Shown here in pieces: positions 47,150-54,743 of a stretch of DNA of 64,000 bases. The DNA is from DATBVX01 sp963724625 (GTDB lineage Bacteria > Pseudomonadota > Gammaproteobacteria > Steroidobacterales > Steroidobacteraceae): contig CAVRVO010000004.1 in assembly GCA_963724625.1 (NCBI GenBank), forward strand, positions 62,001 to 126,000. The letters run 5' to 3'. The translations under genes were made by a program, and so were the position numbers. Position 1 is the first letter of the stretch, and every line of letters begins with the position of its first letter. The notes beneath the pieces were generated by a model, which saw nothing but the letters and a program-made list of their open reading frames with translations, did not search any database and was not told the DNA's origin.

Positions 47150-48566
47150 GATCGCAGTGGCGCTCATGACCGCTGCGCTCGCGGCTTGCGCTGTCGGCCC
47201 TTCATATGAGGAGCCCGACACACCCGTGCCAGGCGAATTCGTCGGAGCGGGCAACGCGACGTTTCCCGGGCAGCCGGTGGTAGCGCAGTTCTGGACAGTG
47301 TTCGGCGATGACGCACTCACGAGCCTGATACAGGACGCACTCAACGCCAATCACGACCTGCGAATCGCGGCAGCGCGCCTGAACGAAGCACGCGCGCTGC
47401 GTCTTGGGGCCGCTTCGGACTTCTTCCCAGTCGTCAACGTGAACGGGCTGCAGGCAAAAACACGCGTGAGCCCGACCGACCAGCCGGGAGTTGCCGCGAA
47501 CCAGCGGCACTTCGACTACTACGAGGCAGGGTTCGACGCGACCTGGGAGATCGATATCTTCGGGGGCGTGCGCCGCGGTTATGAAGCGAGCCGCGCCACC
47601 GTCGACAGCACCATCGCCTCGCTTGATGACAGCTTCGTCACCGTGACGAGCGAGGTTGCTCGCAACTACTTCGAGCTGAGGGGTTTGCAGGGGCGCTACG
47701 AGGTGGCGAAGCGCAATGCCGACGTGCAGCGCAGCTCCCGCGACCTGACGCAGCAGCGCCTGGACGCCGGCCGCGGCACTGAATTGGACGTTGCGCGCGC
47801 ACAAGCACAACTCTCGACCACCCTGGCTACGCTTCCGCAGCTCGAGGCGGCAATCGCTCGCACGCGTTATCGGCTCGCTGTGCTGACCGCACATCAGCCC
47901 GGTACGGCCGACGAACGCCTCGAGCCGCGACCAATGCCTGTGATACCGGAATTCACACCAGTCGGTGAGCCGACGGATTGGCTACGCCGGCGGCCGGATG
48001 TGCGTGTAGCCGAGCGCAATCTCGCGGCCTCAACGGCGCTCATCGGCGTCGCAGTGTCCGACTTGTTTCCGAAAGTCTCGCTGAACGGGCGCTTTGGCTG
48101 GAACGGACTCGACCGCGATGCGATCGGCGACAACACAGCCGAGATCTATCACTACGGGCCTTCGATCTCCTGGGCCATACTCGACCTGGGGCACGTGCGC
48201 GCGAACATCAACGCCTCCCGCGCGAGCGCGGAGGGCGCGCTGGCGCGGTACGAACAGACGGTTCTGACGGCGCTGGAGGATACCGAAGGCGCACTCATCA
48301 ACCACTCGACAGCTCGCGCCCGCGAGGCAGCGCTGGCGCAGGCGGCCGAAGCAAGCGGCGTAGCGACGCGTCTTGCGCGCCTGCGTTATGAAGAAGGTGT
48401 CTCGGACTTCCTGCAGGTACTCGACGCAGAACGCACTCAGCTCGAAGCCGAAGACCTGCTCGCCCAGAGCCGCTCTGACTCCGCTACCTCATTGGTCGCG
48501 GTGTACAAAGCACTCGGCGCCGGCTGGCAGCAGGTTCAATCACCCTACATGCCAGCCGGCCGCTGA
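47142..48566 (+). CDS. RND efflux outer-membrane factor (OprN/NodT family lipoprotein)
   Basis: 474-residue TolC-like outer-membrane channel. Lipoprotein signal (ALAACAVGPSYEEP), then two homologous OEP repeats with long amphipathic helices: GDDALTSLIQDALNANHDLR and FDATWEIDIFGGVRRGYEAS in the first, then DWLRRRPDVRVAERNLAAST and SWAILDLGHVRANINASRA in the second. Near the C terminus RYEEGVSDFLQVLDAERTQL is typical. It overlaps the pump gene by eight bases and completes a three-gene tripartite efflux operon. Confidence 0.92.
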   Translation: MRKIAVALMTAALAACAVGPSYEEPDTPVPGEFVGAGNATFPGQPVVAQFWTVFGDDALTSLIQDALNANHDLRIAAARLNEARALRLGAASDFFPVVNVNGLQAKTRVSPTDQPGVAANQRHFDYYEAGFDATWEIDIFGGVRRGYEASRATVDSTIASLDDSFVTVTSEVARNYFELRGLQGRYEVAKRNADVQRSSRDLTQQRLDAGRGTELDVARAQAQLSTTLATLPQLEAAIARTRYRLAVLTAHQPGTADERLEPRPMPVIPEFTPVGEPTDWLRRRPDVRVAERNLAASTALIGVAVSDLFPKVSLNGRFGWNGLDRDAIGDNTAEIYHYGPSISWAILDLGHVRANINASRASAEGALARYEQTVLTALEDTEGALINHSTARAREAALAQAAEASGVATRLARLRYEEGVSDFLQVLDAERTQLEAEDLLAQSRSDSATSLVAVYKALGAGWQQVQSPYMPAGR

Positions 48567-48572
48567 TCCCTC

Positions 48573-48944
48573 TTATTTCTGTGGGGGCTGGTCGCTCGGC
48601 GGTGTCGCCTGATCCGCCGGCGGCATATCGCTGCTGGGCGACTCGCTGGGTGCAGGCGCCTGCTCAGACTGCGGCTTGTCGGCCGGGGGTGGTGTCGGCG
48701 AACTCGACGGCTTGAATGCCGCGTCGAACTCGCCCTTGCTCAGGCTGCCATCAGCGTTCGAATCCGCGGTCTGAAAATTCGCAACCACCGTGGAATTGAT
48801 CTGCGCTTCAGCCTGCGTGATGCGGCCGTCGTGGTCCGAATCGAATTGATCGAACACTGACGAGCCCGCGCCGGATGGAGGTGTCTGGGCAAATGCAGCC
48901 GTTGACAGCAAAGCCGCAAGCGCCAGGGTGAGGGGTCCTTTCAT
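48573..48944 (-). CDS. Exported EF-hand protein
   Basis: 123 residues. Signal peptide MKGPLTLALAALLSTAAFAQ; two EF-hand loops, DSDHDGRITQAE (about residues 35-46) and DSNADGSLSKGE (about 61-72), both with complete Ca ligands at positions 1, 3, 5 and 12. The C-terminal half is a Pro/Ser/Asp-rich disordered tail. A good ribosome-binding site (AAAGGAG) precedes the ATG. A 16-bp inverted repeat, GTCAGA-AAAG-TCTGAC (48962-48977), sits in its leader. It probably binds Ca in the periplasm; partner unknown. It is convergent with the efflux operon, only 6 bp apart. Confidence 0.85.
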   Translation of the reverse strand: MKGPLTLALAALLSTAAFAQTPPSGAGSSVFDQFDSDHDGRITQAEAQINSTVVANFQTADSNADGSLSKGEFDAAFKPSSSPTPPPADKPQSEQAPAPSESPSSDMPPADQATPPSDQPPQK

Positions 48945-49196
48945 GTCATATCTCCTTTGGTGTCAGAAAAGTCTGACGGCCCCACGCCGCCAGAGTGGAC
49001 GCAAAAGACGAGTGGTCGCCGCCAGGGGGTATGACGCCTTCCCTGCATCTGATGCACGCTTCGAATCAGAACGCGTCCGCGCACTGGCGTTCCACACAAT
49101 TGCGTCGCCCACAGGAGACACTGCTTTTCAGAATACGAACGGGACCACGGCTCAAGTCGGTGGTTCATGCCTCACCCTTTCTTCTAAACTGGGAAC

Positions 49197-50621
49197 GTGA
49201 ATGAGCGTCTTTACCTGGCGCTGGATCAGGGCGGTCACGCGAGTCGCGCGATCATCTTCGATGCACAGGGCAACACGCGTGCTCAATCCTACGCACCAGT
49301 AGCCACGGTGCGCCCAGCGCCTGACCGGGCCGAGCACGATCCGGAACAGATCTGCGAATCGCTGCGGCTCGCGATCGCCGATGCCTGCCAGAATGTCACG
49401 GGCTCGAGCGAAATCGTCGCTGGCGGTGTCGCGACGCAACGCTCGAGCATCGTATGCTGGGATCGCGTCAGCGGCGTCGCGCTCTCGCCGGTGATTTCGT
49501 GGCAGGACCGTCGCAACGCCGCCTTCGTCGCTCGGCTTGGCGCGCGTGAGCGCGAAATCCACCTCCGAACCGGGCTCGTCCTCTCTGCGCACTACGGCGC
49601 GAGCAAGCTGCGCTGGTGTCTCGACAACCTGCCGGAAGTCGCCGAAGCCGCGCGCGACGGCCAGCTCGCATTCGGGCCTCTGTCCAGTTTCCTACTGTTT
49701 CGATTGCTCGAGGAACGACCGCTGCTGGTCGACCCCGCCAATGCGTCGCGCACCCAGCTTTACGATCCAGCCACGCGCAACTGGTCAGCCGAACTGCTCG
49801 CGCTGTTCGGTATTGACGGCGCGTATCTGCCTGCACCGGTGAGCACCCGCCATGATTTCGGCACGCTGCGCATCCGCGAGCGAACAGTACCGCTGCGGGT
49901 CTGCACCGGGGATCAGTCGGCGGTGCCGTTCGCATTCGGTGCCACGCGTGTTGATTCGGCGTACATCAACATCGGCACCGGGGCCTTCGTTCAATGCCCG
50001 CTGAGCCAACCGATCATCGCCCCACCCTTGCTCACGAGCGTGATCTGGTCAGATGACCGGCGTGCGCTCTACACGCTCGAAGGCACAATCAACGGCGCCG
50101 GCAGCGCGCTCGACTGGTTCACCGACACCGAAGGCGTCGACGCGCACCGCATGTTTGGCGCGCTTGACCTCACCGCCGGTCGCGCATTGCACCCGCCACT
50201 GTTTCTGAATGGTGTCTCGGGCCTCGGCTCACCGTTCTGGGTGCCTGGTTTCGAATCGCGTTTTGTTGGCATTGGCTCGACCCAGGAGCGTTTCCTGGGC
50301 CTGCTCGAGAGCATCCTGTTTCTCGTGCGGGTCAATATTGACGAGATGCAGCAGGCCGGTGCGAAACTCGAACGGGTCGTCGTGACCGGCGGTCTCAGCG
50401 CCAGTGATTGGCTGTGCCAGCGCCTCGCCGAGATCCTCTCGCTGCCGGTCCAACGTTACGAGGAGCCTGAAGCCACCGCACGTGGGCTCGGCTTTCTCAT
50501 CGCCGATCAACCTGCCGACTGGAAGGTTGGGAGCAAGGTGCAGCTGTTTGCGCCGACTGCGCAGCCGCAATTGCTCGACCGTTACTTCGCCTGGCTCAAG
50601 GAAATGAAGCGCGTGATGTGA
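49197..50621 (+). CDS. FGGY-family carbohydrate kinase (glycerol-kinase-like)
   Basis: 474-residue sugar/polyol kinase. N-terminal phosphate loop LALDQGGHASRAIIFDAQGN resembles GlpK but has GGHAS in place of GTTSS. Catalytic Asp lies in VCTGDQSAVPFAFG; the C-terminal half carries NIGTGAFVQ and VVVTGGLSASDWLCQRLAEI. The altered substrate loop and shorter length than GlpK (about 500) leave the substrate uncertain; glycerol is plausible given the glycerophosphodiester genes 9 kb upstream. It is the sole gene on its strand between minus-strand genes; a low-GC segment of about 60 bp before the start may hold the promoter. Confidence 0.83.
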   Translation: MNERLYLALDQGGHASRAIIFDAQGNTRAQSYAPVATVRPAPDRAEHDPEQICESLRLAIADACQNVTGSSEIVAGGVATQRSSIVCWDRVSGVALSPVISWQDRRNAAFVARLGAREREIHLRTGLVLSAHYGASKLRWCLDNLPEVAEAARDGQLAFGPLSSFLLFRLLEERPLLVDPANASRTQLYDPATRNWSAELLALFGIDGAYLPAPVSTRHDFGTLRIRERTVPLRVCTGDQSAVPFAFGATRVDSAYINIGTGAFVQCPLSQPIIAPPLLTSVIWSDDRRALYTLEGTINGAGSALDWFTDTEGVDAHRMFGALDLTAGRALHPPLFLNGVSGLGSPFWVPGFESRFVGIGSTQERFLGLLESILFLVRVNIDEMQQAGAKLERVVVTGGLSASDWLCQRLAEILSLPVQRYEEPEATARGLGFLIADQPADWKVGSKVQLFAPTAQPQLLDRYFAWLKEMKRVM

Positions 50622-50652
50622 ACACCTGCCGGTCTGCGCCACTCGGCAAGTG

Positions 50653-51639
50653 TCAGCCGGGCTCGTCGAGCTCGTGAAGCACCTCCCCCGCGATCCAGCT
50701 ATCACCGCGCAACCTCGGCATGAATCCGCAGTGACCGCCGAACCGGGTCGGCGTAACGCGCAGATTGGCGAGTCGCGGCAGTCGCGCGAGATCTCTGGAA
50801 GGAATCATGGGATCGTCGCTTGCGGCGATGATCCGACTGGGAGTTTCCAACGACTCGAGGACGCCGTGCACCAGTGCATAGCCCTTGAGGTAGGTCTTCA
50901 GATCCGGAAACTCGCTGTGATGGCGCACGAGGTAGTCGGTCATCGCCGTCAGGGTCCGATCGCGCAACAGCTCCTTGAAATCGTAGACATCGGGCCACGC
51001 GAGTTGCTTCTTGAGCAGGGAGCGGGTCCATTTCCAGATGAAATAATTGCGATAAATCGCAGAGCCGTTCTCCAGCGCCGCGAGCGTCACCTCCGGATCC
51101 AGAACCGGCGAGATTGCCACGATGCGATGCAGGTCGATTCCCGCTGCGCGAGCATGAGCGCCAACCCTGAGCGCGAAATTCCCTCCGAGTGAGAATCCCA
51201 CCAGGCTGAGGCGTTGTGCCGGGTACAGGGATTGGATGCGCCGTACGGCTCCCACGACTTCCCTGATGCGACAGGAGTGAAACAAATCCCGGTTCAGATG
51301 ATGAGTGGGTCCGTGATCGCGGAGATTGAGCCGCAGGACATCGAAGCCGCGGTCAAACAGGAGCTGGCCGAGCGAGAGCACATAAAGAGACTCCGCGCTG
51401 CCCTCCCAGCCATGATGCAGAACCACCAGGTGCCCTGCGGACGCACGTCCGCGTCGCTCCTGTGCGGAATGCAGGCCAAGCAGGCGAACGCCGTCGCCGC
51501 AATCGAGCACCTCATCCACGCTGCTCTGGAGCAACGTCACCGCGCGCCGCCTCACGGCCGGACGGCGGAACGGGAGACTGGCGAGAATCGACTGGAGGTG
51601 GGCGTTACGCAGCCAGGGACGCGGCGAGAATTCCGTCAT
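50653..51639 (-). CDS. YheT-like alpha/beta hydrolase
   Basis: 328-residue alpha/beta-hydrolase of the YheT/UPF0017 group, cytoplasmic. N-terminal RPWLRNAHLQSILASL is the group signature; nucleophile elbow GFSLGGNFALRVG with Ser; oxyanion segment LHHGWEGS; the C-terminal His is in GGHCGFM. The native substrate of the group is unclear (short-chain esters or lipids have been proposed). The ATG overlaps the stop of the receiver-protein gene (ATGA), so the two are translationally coupled, which is an uncommon pairing. Confidence 0.86.
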   Translation of the reverse strand: MTEFSPRPWLRNAHLQSILASLPFRRPAVRRRAVTLLQSSVDEVLDCGDGVRLLGLHSAQERRGRASAGHLVVLHHGWEGSAESLYVLSLGQLLFDRGFDVLRLNLRDHGPTHHLNRDLFHSCRIREVVGAVRRIQSLYPAQRLSLVGFSLGGNFALRVGAHARAAGIDLHRIVAISPVLDPEVTLAALENGSAIYRNYFIWKWTRSLLKKQLAWPDVYDFKELLRDRTLTAMTDYLVRHHSEFPDLKTYLKGYALVHGVLESLETPSRIIAASDDPMIPSRDLARLPRLANLRVTPTRFGGHCGFMPRLRGDSWIAGEVLHELDEPG

Positions 51640-52967
51640 GGAGCGGCTGGTTTGGGAGCGGTCGTAAACTCAACTCGGTTGTTTCGTGCCGCGATCTCGT
51701 TCCATTGCCCCGCCGTTACCCCTTCAATGGCGCTGGGATACGGCGCTACCACGCGCGTGTCCGCAGGTTCGTCATTCACTACCACGCTGATTGCGCCGCT
51801 CGTGCGCAGTCGCACGCTTGAAGCCAGATTGGCGAATGCGAGCGACTGCCGTTGTGCCGAATTCAATTGGCCGTCAAATGGATTGCCGACAAGGTCACAC
51901 TTGGCCGCCGCAAGTTCCTCGGACGCGAGCGCGTAGCCTTCGGTCGCATTCCCCGACAGACAGAAGCGGCCGCGATACGCGCTTGCCTTTACGACGCCGG
52001 TGAATGACTGCTGGCCGAGGCGCGCCAGAAACTCGCGTAACGCATCCACGCGGCCGAGCGCTAAGGGCGGTTCGCCGTAAGGCACCGGTTCGATTCGCCA
52101 ATCGCCGCTGGATGGTGGCGGAGGCGGAGATGGCACGGCCCCTGCTTCCAGCCCGCGCGATTTTTCCTGCGCTTCCTGAAACTCGCTGATCCGCTGTGTG
52201 GCGAGGGCAAGCTGCGAATTGGTCTGCTGCAACTGCGTGTTTTCTGCGGCCAGCGTGCGGTTGGTGGCGAGCGTCCGCAGATACAGCCCCGTAGAAACCA
52301 CACCCGTCAGCAACGCAGCAAGTACGCCGGCAATCCACCAGTACGGCGGAGCCTGGGCGGGAGCGGGCGGAGGGTCCTGTGCCGTCGACTCATTGATCCA
52401 GTGGCGCACGTCTGACGTAATCCGATCGGCGAAGGAATCCAGTGTTGCCACTACGAACCGCCGCAGCTCCGCGTCGTGATTGCGAAGCGCGGCCTCGAGC
52501 TGCGGATGCCAGTCGGCCGGCACGAGGTCCGCGGCCTGAGGCGAAGGTGTCGGGTTCACGGCCACGAATGCCGGCGGCGTCGTATCGCGGCGGTCCGGCA
52601 GCAGATGCAGCTGATAGAGAACCTTCGAGACGTCGACCGGCTTCACCAGTTTCGGCAGCACGCCGACTGCGCCCAGCGCCCGCGCCTGGCCGACATACAA
52701 CTCTCCTTCCTGGGAGGTGTACATCATGATCGGTATGGTGGCAGTGCGCGGATTGTTCTTGATGGCCTGCACGGCCTGAAAGCCGTCCATGCCCGGCATG
52801 AGATGGTCCATGAAGATCACGTCGGGACGATGGTGCGTCAGGTAAGCCATGGCGCTCTCGGCGGATTCCGCCGTGTCCACGTCAATGCTGTACTTCTGCA
52901 GCATCCGGCTCAACACGATGCGAGCCGAATTGGAATCGTCGACGATCAGTGCGCGCTTGGCCGACAT
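51636..52967 (-). CDS. Membrane-anchored receiver protein with periplasmic C-terminal domain
   Basis: 443 residues with an unusual order: an N-terminal receiver (acidic pair Asp10-Asp11, phospho-acceptor Asp54 in IFMDHLMPGMDG, Lys105 in LPKLVKP), then a Pro/Gln-rich linker. A helix segment, a single transmembrane span (about 209-230, YWWIAGVLAALLTGVVSTGL), a coiled coil (about 235-272) and a region of about 170 residues follow. That last region holds an OmpA/PilZ-unlike alpha-beta part (LREFLARLGQQSFTGVVKAS) and would be periplasmic. There is no output helix-turn-helix or enzyme domain. It is adjacent to no kinase, so phosphorylation must come from an orphan kinase. It is coupled to the YheT-like hydrolase. 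A phospho-signal sent outward through the membrane is an inference. Confidence 0.82.
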   Translation of the reverse strand: MSAKRALIVDDSNSARIVLSRMLQKYSIDVDTAESAESAMAYLTHHRPDVIFMDHLMPGMDGFQAVQAIKNNPRTATIPIMMYTSQEGELYVGQARALGAVGVLPKLVKPVDVSKVLYQLHLLPDRRDTTPPAFVAVNPTPSPQAADLVPADWHPQLEAALRNHDAELRRFVVATLDSFADRITSDVRHWINESTAQDPPPAPAQAPPYWWIAGVLAALLTGVVSTGLYLRTLATNRTLAAENTQLQQTNSQLALATQRISEFQEAQEKSRGLEAGAVPSPPPPPSSGDWRIEPVPYGEPPLALGRVDALREFLARLGQQSFTGVVKASAYRGRFCLSGNATEGYALASEELAAAKCDLVGNPFDGQLNSAQRQSLAFANLASSVRLRTSGAISVVVNDEPADTRVVAPYPSAIEGVTAGQWNEIAARNNRVEFTTAPKPAAP

Positions 52968-53134
52968 CGGCCGGTCCTCTCGAGTTCAGCGGTGCGATCT
53001 TAGCGCGATTTTCGAACCTGTGATCCTGTTCACGCGCGCGAGGCCACCCGGAACGTAAACCGACCCTCGGACGTCGCGTTGTACACAGCGGGAGATTAGA
53101 GCTTTTCGCACGCCCCTATATAAGGAGCTTGAAT

Positions 53135-53766
53135 ATGTCCACTCATTCGTCGCTCAAACCCGCCTTGCTGACGGCCTCGGGCCTTCTCAGCCTGGTACTG
53201 TCGCTGGGCAGCGTCACAGCTGAGCCCCGGCCGGTGGATCATGCGCAGCGCCCGCACGCGCCGCGCGGCGATTGGAGCAGCCACACCGAGCGTCAGCGCA
53301 CCGAAAACGGGCACACGGCGCAGACCACGTGGACTGGCAGCAACGGCAAGACCGCCACACGCGATGCCACGGTGGTGAACGACAAGGAGGCCAAGACGCG
53401 CACGCGGGATGTCTCCTACACCGGTCCAAACGGCAAGCAAAGCTCCGTGCACGACGTCACGCAGAAGACCGCCGACGGGTACACGCGTGATTCCACGTTG
53501 ACGAATGCCGAGGGCCAGTCCGCGACGCGTAACGCGGTCGTCACGAACGACAAGGACAATGGCACCCGCACCCGCGATGTGACGTACACCGGCGTGAACG
53601 GCAAGACCTCGACGGCAAATACCGTCACGACCCGTACCGACACGGGTTATACGCGCGATACGACTATCACCGGCCCGAACGGTGGCAGTGGCACCCGCGA
53701 GTGGTCGTTGCCTGCGACAAGGCTGCGGGCCATTGCACCAAGGACGTCGCGGTGAACAGCAACTGA
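53135..53766 (+). CDS. Exported protein with 56-residue tandem repeats, frame broken near its end
   Basis: Signal peptide MSTHSSLKPALLTASGLLSL, then VLSLGSVTAEP. The mature part consists of a Thr/Asn/Asp-rich repeat with period exactly 56 residues (168 bp): units start at GHTAQTTWTG, GYTRDSTLTN and GYTRDTTITG. Each contains TRTRDVSYTGPNGK or TRTRDVTYTGVNGK. Near 53699 one base appears to be missing; with it the frame continues as VVVACDKAAGHCTKDVAVNS and ends at 53766, giving 210 residues with a plausible Cys pair; without it the tail is junk-like. Start is ATG 53135 with AAGGAG seven bases upstream. It resembles low-complexity envelope proteins; function unknown. A strong terminator follows. 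Confidence 0.78.
53309..53698 (+). repeat. 168-bp coding tandem repeat (2.3 copies)
   Basis: Units begin at 53309, 53477 and 53645, each encoding 56 residues with the motifs TxTG-NGK, ATRDATVVNDK and TRTRDVxYTG. The third copy is truncated. Divergence between copies suggests an old duplication under selection for protein sequence. Confidence 0.8.
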
Positions 53767-53810
53767 GAATTTCGAGGAATATGGCGTACCCCCACGCCAC
53801 CTCGAGGCGC

Positions 53811-53846
53811 GCGGCGCGGAGATTGAAGATCCGCGCCGCTTTTTTT
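53811..53846 (+). terminator. Rho-independent terminator
   Basis: Perfect 10-bp stem GCGGCGCGGA / TCCGCGCCGC with loop GATTGAAGA, followed by seven T residues (53840-53846). It terminates the repeat-protein gene and overlaps the stop of the convergent DUF6279 gene. Confidence 0.94.
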
Positions 53847-54727
53847 ATGGCGAGGACGCCGCCAGTTCATCGAGTTCTGCCGCCAGTTTCATCAGCCTGC
53901 CCTGGATCGCCTTGCGCTGCTCGCCGCTCCAGGTCGCATCCAGTGAGGCCATGAGGTCGATGATGCGCGAACGGTTCGCCTCAAATGCCGACCGGTAGGC
54001 TTCGGTCCAGGTGGGTCTCGGATCCAGGAGCAGCGCACGTACAGATGCATCGCGCGCTTGCGCATCGCCTGTAGCACTCAACGCGCGCTGCAGTTGGTCG
54101 CGCCAGCGTGCGCGGCTTTCGAGCCACTCACAACCGGTGGGTCGCAAGTCCTTTGCTGCCGCCGCGACCAGCTCACGTTGCGAGTCATTGAGCGTGCCCG
54201 CCCAGTACTTCACCGCGCGAGTGATGCCTTTGATGCGCCGCTCGGTCTGCTTCGCCGACGGTGCGGTACATTCCTCGTCGCGCGAATCCTCGTCATCCTC
54301 GGCAAAGCTGGCCATCAGTTCATCGACCTGTGCCGGCGAGAGCGATTGCAGCCAGCGCGCCGCCTCGGGTGTGAGTTCACGGATGATGTCGACCCAGAAT
54401 CCTTCGATCGTGTGCGCCGACCGCTCGATCTGCTCGCGCGTTACCGGCTGCGCAATCTCCGCCGACAAGCGAGCGCATGAAGGCACTGTAACGGCCGAGC
54501 TGGGAGCTGCGATGCCAGGCGGTGAGCGACGTGATGGCGCTCTTGAGTTCGACCTCCTGCGCTTCGTCGAGGCTCACCTGGCCGCTCAAATACCAGGGAA
54601 TGAGAAAGTTCAGGCGGTTGTAGAGGAACTGCGCGGTGCAGCCGCCGATCAAGGTAAGGCACAGGAGCGCCAGCCACCCGGTTCGCAGGCCAACTCGGTG
54701 CGGGTTGACACGCTCATGTGGACTCAT
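53845..54727 (-). CDS. DUF6279-family lipoprotein, one inserted base
   Basis: N-terminal lipobox protein (LALLCLTLIGGC) followed by a helical region QFLYNRLNFLIPWYLSGQVS, typical of DUF6279 lipoproteins. The frame is lost near 54467, where CGCTCGCTTGTCGGCG needs one T removed. The rest (SAEIAQPVTREQIER, ELTPEAARWLQSLSPAQVDEL) then continues to 53845, giving 293 residues (882 bp). Its start lies only 16 bp from the start proposed for the divergent YdbH-like gene. Function of the family is unknown; an outer-membrane location is expected. Confidence 0.78.
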
Positions 54728-54743
54728 CGTTAATCGCTCTTGC

